From: JBLHKE01 sp047619485
GTDB lineage: Bacteria; Verrucomicrobiota; Verrucomicrobiia; Verrucomicrobiales; DEV007
Reading direction: 5' to 3'
DNA length: 24,858 bases
Assembly (NCBI GenBank): GCA_047619485.1
Contig: JBLHKE010000021.1
Location: forward strand, 1 to 24,858
The notes under the pieces were generated by a model, which worked only from the letters and a program-made list of their open reading frames with translations, did no database searches and was not told the origin of the DNA. Below are positions 1-7,210 of the stretch, one piece after another; position 1 is the first letter of the stretch; each line of letters starts with the position of its first letter. Position numbers and translations under genes: made by a program.

Positions 1-3000
1 CCGTCGTTGGCGAGAACCGGCAGTCGCGTGTTGACCGTGCCTTTACCTACGCGGAAAAAGTCGGGGTTTGCGACCAGGTTCCCGTTCAGTGAATCGTTCA
101 CTACCCGGACAGACACCCTCGCCGAATCGATCCCGCCCATACCGTCCTCGATCGTATAGGTGAAGCTGTCAGTCCCGACGAAGCCGCCGAGTGGCTGATA
201 AGTCAGTGCATCACCCGCACCGGTAATCCTGATCGTGCCGAGGCCGCCGCCGTCCGAATTGACTGAGGTGATGAGGAGTGGGAGAGCGGGTTCATGTAGC
301 GGGCGATCGTTGCCGAGCACCGCGAGAACCAGTTCGGGTGCATCCTGCTCCACCGCGTAGAGATCGTCCATCGCGAAGGTGTGGCTGTTATCGATGATCG
401 TGTATTCGAAGGTCTCATCAGACCACTGACCGACGGCGAGGCCATTGAAGAAAGGATTGCCAGTCTGGTCAAAGCTGAAGGAGCCATCGCTGTTGATGGT
501 CACCTCGGCTCCCTCCGGACCGGTGGTCAACATCGTCTCGAGCACGCGCAGGCTGTCGTCTGGGACGCGCCCATCAATATCAATCTCGATGTCGTTGGAG
601 AGAAGCCCACCGTCCGCCACCACCTCGAGCGGCGTGTCCTCGTCGATCTGGTAGGGATCGGCGACAGCGACCGGAGTATCGTTGATGCCAGTGACCCGCA
701 CCGTGACTAGCGCAGGCTCTTCGCTCTCGGCGGCCCCGTCGCTCGGCCTGTAGAGGAAAGTATCCAAAATCGTCTCACCGCGGCGCAGGCGTTCGATCGT
801 TTCGGTCGAGGTCGGATCGTAGACGACCCCAGCGGCGACCACGCTAACCGTCGCGCCCAACTCGGTGAGCGCGCTCGACCCGCCCACGTAGTTTGCCAAG
901 ACGGCGACCGGGGAACCTACCGAGCCGACGACTAGGGAATCCATCCCTGGAGGCGTGACACCCCCGCCAGCGTGGATCCCGCTGTCGGCGTCCAAATCAT
1001 TCGCGACAAAGTCCTCGTGCGCGAACGGGGTGATTTCGCCTTCCAGCGCTTCGAGACCACTAACTTCTGCTGCCACCGGCGCGTCGTTTGTGCCGCTGAC
1101 AATGACGCTGACCGTTGCCATCGCCGTGGCCCCGTGCCGGTCGCGCACCAGGTAGGGGAACGAGTCGGGCACCTGCTGATCGCGGCGCAAGCTGTTCAAT
1201 ATCGGCGAGTTGGTCGGATCATAAACGATGTGGGTCTCGTGGCGGTTGGTGCGGATATCGAGAGTGACCGTCGCGCCACAGGCGGTGGTGTAGGTCAGTC
1301 CCCCGACCGAGCTGAACCCGACGACCTCAAGGTCCAGGTTGTTGTTGTCGTTGTCGACATCGTCGTCGTTGGCGAGCAGGAACTCGGCGGAAGCCGTCCC
1401 GGGTGGATCTCCGGCCAGCACGAACGGCACCGGCGGATCGTCCAGGAAGCCGAAATCGAATCCCGGATCAGATGCATTGTCTGCATCGGCAAAAATAATC
1501 AGACGCGAGGACTCCGCCACTGCGAACGGGCCGTCATTCTCCGGCACCGGCGTGTCGTTGACGCCAGTGACGGTGACGTTGACCTCGGTGGTCGCGTTGT
1601 CCGCGTTGTAGTTCTCGGTGTTGGACACGGACGGGGCGCCACTGAAATCTTGGATTCTATATCTGAAAGAATCGACCCTGATCTCGCCCTCTCTCAAGGA
1701 CTGCAAGGGATCGCCCGGGGTCGGATTTCCAGTGGGGTCGTAGACGATCTCTAGCCCGTCTGTTGAAATGCTGATCGGTACGCCTGACGTCGATGTCACC
1801 ACGCTGGATGCGGCGACTGGATCGAGGAGTTGAACAACCCGCAACGAGTCCGTGCGGTCGCGCTCGAAGTCGTTGCCGAGCACCGCCAGGTTGCCAACCT
1901 CATCCTCGGTGAGTGCAAAATTCAGATCAGCGAGGGCGAACGGCGGCGCGTTGGTGCCATCAAGCGGACCGCCAGTCACATCGGATGGGGGTGCGCCCGA
2001 ACTGTCCATCTCGACGGTCGCGGTCGGATCGATACCCAGCGCCTTCTGCGCCTCATTGGAGACGTAGATGTGCGGCAGCAGCCCACCTATCGAGAACTCC
2101 GGTGCGCGCACCAGCGACTCGTTGTCGCGGGCCGCGATTGGCGGAGCGGAGCCGAACTCGTTGAGATAGGAGACCGAGTGGATCACCCGGCCGCTGGAAT
2201 CGAGCAGTTCGACCGTGCCAGTCGCAGGCCCGAGATTGCTTAGAATCGGCGCAAGCGAACTCCTGATTACAAATGCCTGGCCCGGGAGCAGAGGCGCCGC
2301 ACCAGAGATCGTGTAGATCGCCGGCGAGCCAGCGACCCGCAATTGGAAACCATTCGGATCGATCAACTCCGAATCTCGAGGATTGTAGATCTCGACGAAT
2401 TGCTCGGTCCCGCCACTAACCTTTGCCAGTACCTCGTTGATGAGCAGACGCTTGAACTCTCCGCCCTCGTGGGAACCGGAATCCGGGTCGAGCGGATCAC
2501 GGATCACTCCTCGCCCATCGACGGCCTCGGTCGGGATTCCGGCGACACCGAGAGCAGGGCTCCCATCCTCTAGCGCATGGGATCGGACAGTACCGCCGTT
2601 GTCGGCGAGCGGTTTCAGAATCGAGACCTCAACATCCACTAGGTTCAACGATTCGACCAGAGGGTTGTCAGGCTCCGGGTCATCGAAGAAACCTTTCTCA
2701 CTGCCCGTTCCCCCTTGGGATACGGTTGGTCTAGCCTCGTCATCGATCACATTCACACTGGCGAGGTAAGCGCTCCCTATGAGCGCACCACCAGCCGTGT
2801 TCAAGGTCTGCCCAGAATTGTCGGCGAAGACGCTGTTGTGGCAGCGAACCTCGGTACGGATCACGTTGGCAAAGATTGACGAGGCGTTCGCCGATGCGTC
2901 TGCGTTCCGGTAGAAAGTGCAGTGGTCTATGTCGATGAAGAAATCACGTACCGGATCCGTGTTTTCGAGATAGATGGCCCCCCCTCCGAGCCCACTAACA

Positions 3001-6000
3001 GAGCCGGACTGGTTTTCAGAGAACGTGCAGTTGGTGAATACGACGGGACGGAACGACTCGATCGAAACCGCACCACCTCCCAAACGCGAGGTGACCCCAA
3101 CTGTATTCTCAGCGAACAGGCAACGTTCGGCTGTCAGACTACCACCCGAACGGACAGCGATCGCCCCACCGGCTAGGGTTGCGCTACAACCGACAAATTC
3201 ACAGTCTTCGGCACGAAGCGCCCCGCCATTTTTCACTTCCACGACACCACCGCGACGCCCGGCAGTATTTTCCGAGAAACGCAATCCGGAGACTTCGAAC
3301 AGTGCCTGCCCACTTGGATCTGGATCGACTTCGAACATCGAGCTCGGGGAATTGGAATCCCAGCCCGGCTTGATAGTCATCAAACCCGCCCCAGGGCCGA
3401 TCAGGTTGACACTCGACTGGACCGTAACTGGAGCCGGCAGGAGAATCGTGACAGGGACCAGGTCTGATGCGGGGGCGATGACAATCTGATCGCCCTCGCC
3501 GGCATCGGTAAATGCTTGGCTAAGAGCCATACCTAAGGCAATCGGATCATTCGGCCCAGCCACCACCCAGACCTTTTGATCCGACGTAAATGTTAGCTCA
3601 GTCGCGGCTCCAGATGAGTCTCCTGGAGTATCGGTCACCAGCAGTTCGATCCCGATACGGATCCCCAAATCACCAGCGCTGGGCTTCGCCGTACCGTCGA
3701 GCACGAAGGTGAGTCCCCGGAGGGCGTCTCTAACTTCATCGGGAGCACCGCTTGTCACATAGACCGAGTCCGAAATTTTGATCACATCAGGAGTATCAGG
3801 AATCGGCACTGGTATGAAGGCACCCTTGACCGGCTCTGTCAGTGTGATTCTGGCATACACTGGATCAGGCCCTTCCTCGGCCCCGACTTCTGGATCACTG
3901 ATGGTCACCGTGGAAAACGGTTGCGTGGATCCACCCGCCACATTTTGCAGCAGATCCAAGTTTCCTATCTCAGGCGGATCATTGCGTGAGAATACCAGTT
4001 GTTGGATCGAGCGATTGGTGCCCCGGAGCTGATCGGAATCCTCGATCAAAAAATCGAAAAGCACCGCCTGCGTGCGACCCGGGAGGAGCGTATTTTCCGC
4101 CGGAGTGAAACGAAGGTCGTGCAGGATTGTCTCAATCTCGGAAGCGTTCTTGTTTGAGACCGTATAGAATCCAGGCGTGGTGTCAGCAATGAAGGCAGGA
4201 TCCATAGTGGAACTCGTGAGAGTCCCAGGCGCACCTTTGCTCGGAATAATCTGCAGCCACATGCTCAGCGCGGTATCACCGCCGTTGTCCGGATCCTCGA
4301 TTCGAATATCCTCGAAGACTTCAATTTCCAGAGCCGTCAACGGATTGCCGTCACCGTCACCGTCGTCCGTGGGGTCGAGAGAGCCCACGGGAATGATGCG
4401 TGGTGGATCTGGCACGGGTTCGAGAAGCACAGAGGTCGTGGCATCTCCACCGATCGTATTATCACTGCTATCGAGTAGTTCGACCCGGAAGCGTACCGTC
4501 GCGCCGCTACTCGTCACATTCGGCTGTGGCATGAAAGCGATCCGCTCGACCACACTGTCGGCTGCGGAGGGTGATAAGTTCACGATGATCGAGTGCACCC
4601 GACCGTTCGTGACACTCTCCGTCGTGAGAAGCCCGGCGGCCAGATCCGGCCCGACGTATTCGAGCGCGCCAAACATGTCTGAGGGAGTCGCAGGATTATC
4701 GTCACCAAGGAGTGACACCCTGACTTTACTCGCTGACCCAAGGAGTTCGATCGATTCGAAAACAAACAGAGATTGATCGTCGTCCAAGGGCTGATTGGAC
4801 TGCGTCCCTTGGATATTCGGGCTCGTCTGCGGTGGGACGACGAAGATCTTGTATGAGGCCATCGCAGTTGCGTTCGCCGGATCAGTAACTGTGACCGACA
4901 CCGTATCTGTTGCGCCGGTAGACGGAGCGCTGTTGGCACTTGCGTAGACGAGTTGGTTGAGGGCGACGCTAGCCGAAAGGCCAGACGTATCGGCTACCGA
5001 TGCCGTGCGTCCCCCGTTACTAATTGAAAAAATGGTTCCTCCGAGAAAATTACCTCCCGCACCTCCAGAGAGAGAAACATTGACACTCAGGTGTTCCGTC
5101 GATGTGGGGCCAGGAACCTGTGCGTCAGGATCGGAAATGAACATCTGAGCCAGCTGGAACGGCCGCTCCTGAGAGCCTGCGATGTAGCTCAAGGTCAGAC
5201 CATCTGGCCTTGCAGCTTCAACTGGATCTGAAAATATCGACGGGGCGTCGTTCAGCGATGTGATCTCCAAATTCAAATCCTGATCGGAGGCGGACTCTTC
5301 CACAGTGTTGTGCTTCGGCACATCCACCAACTGCAACGTCATGGTGAAATCATAAGGGGTGGGTCCTGGCGGCAACCTGTTGCCAGCTTCGAGAAACAGC
5401 CCCTCGATGACCTCTTTCACCTGCGCAGGGGTCAATTCGTCTCTAGCCGGCCCGCTCTTTGCCTGGATTGTAAAAAGCGTTTTACTACCCGGATCCGGTA
5501 TGATTTCGAAATCCGTAATCGATTCGCGAAGCGTTGGAACCGGGACATTCGGCGCGTCGGCGACCGTCGCACCGACGAAGACTAAGGAGAGCTTGAAATG
5601 GTCGCTGTCGACATCGGTGACTGTGGCACTGGATGCCAAAAGGCGATCGGCTTCATAGGTCGCAGCTTCAGCCATCGTTGTCGGCGAATCGGTAACCTCT
5701 AGCACAGGAGAACTCGGTGTGACCGTCAGAACTGGGGCATCGTTGACAGGTAAGATGTTAACATTGAAGGTCTTTGTCGCCGAAGAGCCATCCAAAATCC
5801 GCGATGCCGTAACTGTGACCGTCCCCGCGAAAAAACTGGGCGGTGTCCCAAATTCGTCCAAAGCGGGGTCAATTGTCAATGTGCCCCCGCCGGAAACGGT
5901 CGCCGTAAATGGCGCGCCCGCGCTGACTACGGGGTTACCGATGCTATCTTCGTTCTCGAAATAGATCCCAAGTGGGAGTGGGTGCGCGTAGTTGGGATCC

Positions 6001-6158
6001 GGATCCTCATTGAAAGTGATCTCGACAATGTCTGGGTCAGCGGTGACCGGCGCCCCCTCGACCTGGGTTAAGGTAAAAAGGGTTCCCAGCAAAAGAACGA
6101 CTGCCAGACGGGCAGTAGCCAAGGGCAAGGATCTTCGGGTTCGCGAGGCGGTTGACAT
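1..6158 (-). CDS. giant exported multidomain protein (cadherin-like, beta-helix, LTD, VCBS-like repeats), C-terminus outside the window
   Basis: An open frame of 2052 codons with no stop runs off the left edge. Residues 1-36 are a Sec signal (basic 'SRTRRS', hydrophobic 'LAVVLLLGTLFTL', likely cut after 'VEGA'). Residues ~40-860 are cadherin-like/VCBS-type beta repeats with linker motifs such as 'NDAPV' near 139 and 'NDAPS' near 303. Residues ~860-1230 look like a right-handed beta-helix with Gly-rich turns and repeated 'CxFxxN' strands (e.g. 'CTFSENQS'), closing like a choice-of-anchor domain ('DGRGVIRDP'). Residues ~1234-1360 resemble a lamin-tail domain ('LLINEVLA', 'QFVEIYNP'). From ~1398 to the edge, repeats carry 'VLGNDF' and 'NDTPV/NDAPV' (near 1533, 1689, 1825). 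It is probably a surface adhesin or matrix protein; its ligand is unknown. It is the last visible gene of the operon. An in-frame ATG at 6176 is an alternative start; neither has a Shine-Dalgarno. Domain calls are by eye. Confidence 0.9.
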   Translation of the reverse strand, partial: MSTASRTRRSLPLATARLAVVLLLGTLFTLTQVEGAPVTADPDIVEITFNEDPDPNYAHPLPLGIYFENEDSIGNPVVSAGAPFTATVSGGGTLTIDPALDEFGTPPSFFAGTVTVTASRILDGSSATKTFNVNILPVNDAPVLTVTPSSPVLEVTDSPTTMAEAATYEADRLLASSATVTDVDSDHFKLSLVFVGATVADAPNVPVPTLRESITDFEIIPDPGSKTLFTIQAKSGPARDELTPAQVKEVIEGLFLEAGNRLPPGPTPYDFTMTLQLVDVPKHNTVEESASDQDLNLEITSLNDAPSIFSDPVEAARPDGLTLSYIAGSQERPFQLAQMFISDPDAQVPGPTSTEHLSVNVSLSGGAGGNFLGGTIFSISNGGRTASVADTSGLSASVALNQLVYASANSAPSTGATDTVSVTVTDPANATAMASYKIFVVPPQTSPNIQGTQSNQPLDDDQSLFVFESIELLGSASKVRVSLLGDDNPATPSDMFGALEYVGPDLAAGLLTTESVTNGRVHSIIVNLSPSAADSVVERIAFMPQPNVTSSGATVRFRVELLDSSDNTIGGDATTSVLLEPVPDPPRIIPVGSLDPTDDGDGDGNPLTALEIEVFEDIRIEDPDNGGDTALSMWLQIIPSKGAPGTLTSSTMDPAFIADTTPGFYTVSNKNASEIETILHDLRFTPAENTLLPGRTQAVLFDFLIEDSDQLRGTNRSIQQLVFSRNDPPEIGNLDLLQNVAGGSTQPFSTVTISDPEVGAEEGPDPVYARITLTEPVKGAFIPVPIPDTPDVIKISDSVYVTSGAPDEVRDALRGLTFVLDGTAKPSAGDLGIRIGIELLVTDTPGDSSGAATELTFTSDQKVWVVAGPNDPIALGMALSQAFTDAGEGDQIVIAPASDLVPVTILLPAPVTVQSSVNLIGPGAGLMTIKPGWDSNSPSSMFEVDPDPSGQALFEVSGLRFSENTAGRRGGVVEVKNGGALRAEDCEFVGCSATLAGGAIAVRSGGSLTAERCLFAENTVGVTSRLGGGAVSIESFRPVVFTNCTFSENQSGSVSGLGGGAIYLENTDPVRDFFIDIDHCTFYRNADASANASSIFANVIRTEVRCHNSVFADNSGQTLNTAGGALIGSAYLASVNVIDDEARPTVSQGGTGSEKGFFDDPEPDNPLVESLNLVDVEVSILKPLADNGGTVRSHALEDGSPALGVAGIPTEAVDGRGVIRDPLDPDSGSHEGGEFKRLLINEVLAKVSGGTEQFVEIYNPRDSELIDPNGFQLRVAGSPAIYTISGAAPLLPGQAFVIRSSLAPILSNLGPATGTVELLDSSGRVIHSVSYLNEFGSAPPIAARDNESLVRAPEFSIGGLLPHIYVSNEAQKALGIDPTATVEMDSSGAPPSDVTGGPLDGTNAPPFALADLNFALTEDEVGNLAVLGNDFERDRTDSLRVVQLLDPVAASSVVTSTSGVPISISTDGLEIVYDPTGNPTPGDPLQSLREGEIRVDSFRYRIQDFSGAPSVSNTENYNADNATTEVNVTVTGVNDTPVPENDGPFAVAESSRLIIFADADNASDPGFDFGFLDDPPVPFVLAGDPPGTASAEFLLANDDDVDNDNNNLDLEVVGFSSVGGLTYTTACGATVTLDIRTNRHETHIVYDPTNSPILNSLRRDQQVPDSFPYLVRDRHGATAMATVSVIVSGTNDAPVAAEVSGLEALEGEITPFAHEDFVANDLDADSGIHAGGGVTPPGMDSLVVGSVGSPVAVLANYVGGSSALTELGATVSVVAAGVVYDPTSTETIERLRRGETILDTFLYRPSDGAAESEEPALVTVRVTGINDTPVAVADPYQIDEDTPLEVVADGGLLSNDIEIDIDGRVPDDSLRVLETMLTTGPEGAEVTINSDGSFSFDQTGNPFFNGLAVGQWSDETFEYTIIDNSHTFAMDDLYAVEQDAPELVLAVLGNDRPLHEPALPLLITSVNSDGGGLGTIRITGAGDALTYQPLGGFVGTDSFTYTIEDGMGGIDSARVSVRVVNDSLNGNLVANPDFFRVGKGTVNTRLPVLAND

Positions 6159-6199
6159 ATTTACGAGATTGGGCATTTCAGAAGTTTTGCTACGGCAGA

Positions 6200-7210
6200 T
6201 CAGCGGGAAGATGGGAGGAGTGGCGGGGCGACATCGACGACGCCGACCGCTCCCGGTGTCGATGCCGACACCTGTTCAAGGTTCTCTGGAAAAATCTGGA
6301 TGCCTGCTCGATCCCGTTGGTCAACGAGAAACCGCTCCCGCCGTAGGCGCAGCTGCTCTTGGCTGAGCTCAGCGGTGATCTGTGCCTTGACCAAATCGAG
6401 GGGGGGCACCGACGTTCCTCGCGAGTCGACTTTACGCACGAGATAGAGTGCCTCCCCGGGAATTTCGATCACCTCGCTGACTTCACCAGACTCCCCTAGG
6501 GCAAACCCCGCCGTGATGATCTTATCCGGCCAGCGGTAGCCGGTACGTCCAGCGTCGAACCATCCGGCATCGCCGTCTCGGTAGCGGGTGGCCTGATCCT
6601 CAGAGTGCTTGCTAGCCAACGAACCGAAGAACCGTTCGCTTTCGGGCAGGGCGATCGCTTGCTCTCGCAACGTATCCATCTGATTGACGATTTCCTGTTT
6701 TCTGGCAGGAGTCGTGCCAGGAGAGAGCGTGCGGGACAAGACGGCTAGTCGCACTTTGCCCGGTCGCGTGAACTCTGCCGCTCGCTCCGCATAGGCTTTT
6801 TGAATCTCTGCTTCGGAGACAGCGTCTTTCTCGTCGGACGGGGCGAGTTCACGTGAGCGCAGCTCGCTGATCAAAAGGTTCTCGATCACCCGTGCCACCG
6901 CTGGATCTCTGTCTAGGCCTCGAGCCAACGCGCTCTGCACCATCGCCTTGCGGTTCACCATGTCACCGAGGAGAATAGCCAGATCGCCGTGAACCTTCAT
7001 CCCGGAATCCTGACGGCTGCGTATTTCCGCCTCAAAATCAGCCACCGTAATCACCTCATCGCCGATCTGGGCAAGGATTGGAGAAGACGGGCTTGCACTA
7101 GTGTCCGCCTGCTTATCTTTGCTACAAGACGCTAGGCAAAGAACAAGCCCGAGCGCTGTTGAAAACAGTCCAACTCCGATTCTAGCACTTCGCTGGGTGA
7201 GGTCGATCAT
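6200..7210 (-). CDS. parvulin-type peptidyl-prolyl cis-trans isomerase lipoprotein (SurA/PrsA-like)
   Basis: 336 aa. The frame is open further upstream, but the ATG at 7210 gives a lipoprotein signal: hydrophobic 'VGLFSTALGLVLC' and lipobox Leu26-Ala-Ser-Cys29. Serine at +2 would favour the outer membrane if Escherichia-type sorting applies. Residues ~45-135 form a SurA_N-like helical region beginning 'ILAQIGDEVITVADFEAEI'. Residues ~150-285 resemble a PpiC/parvulin rotamase: 'LASKHSED', then 'GDAGWF', 'FALGESGEVSEVIEIPG' and 'LVRKVDSRG'. The family isomerises X-Pro bonds and chaperones exported proteins in the periplasm. The ATG overlaps the stop of the 900-aa gene (ATGA), and a giant exported gene follows, so its clients are probably the operon's own products (inference). 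Whether the rotamase site is fully active cannot be judged by eye. Confidence 0.88.
   Translation of the reverse strand: MIDLTQRSARIGVGLFSTALGLVLCLASCSKDKQADTSASPSSPILAQIGDEVITVADFEAEIRSRQDSGMKVHGDLAILLGDMVNRKAMVQSALARGLDRDPAVARVIENLLISELRSRELAPSDEKDAVSEAEIQKAYAERAAEFTRPGKVRLAVLSRTLSPGTTPARKQEIVNQMDTLREQAIALPESERFFGSLASKHSEDQATRYRDGDAGWFDAGRTGYRWPDKIITAGFALGESGEVSEVIEIPGEALYLVRKVDSRGTSVPPLDLVKAQITAELSQEQLRLRRERFLVDQRDRAGIQIFPENLEQVSASTPGAVGVVDVAPPLLPSSR
7207..7210 (-). other. ATGA overlap, likely translational coupling into the PPIase gene
   Basis: The ATG of the isomerase lipoprotein (7210-7208) overlaps the TGA of the 900-aa gene (7209-7207). No Shine-Dalgarno precedes it. The overlap also supports this start over the longer upstream frame, which would overlap the 900-aa gene by about 100 nt. 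Confidence 0.65.

Noticed and set aside
1337..1372. GTTGTTGTCGTTGTCGAC-type triplet run on the plus strand
   Set aside because: On the minus strand it encodes an Asp/Asn-rich linker ('DDDVDNDNNN') within a repeat domain. It is too short and in-frame to be a separate repeat element.
972..1754. Plus-strand open frame of 260 codons
   Set aside because: It lies antisense to the left giant, is rich in Arg, Val and His with low-complexity runs, and lacks a recognisable domain. The minus frame reads continuous VCBS-like repeats, so this is a shadow.
1..2000. Recurring similar segments suggesting a CRISPR or tandem DNA repeat
   Set aside because: The similarity is at protein level (VCBS-like modules of ~140-160 residues), with no short identical direct repeats or spacers.
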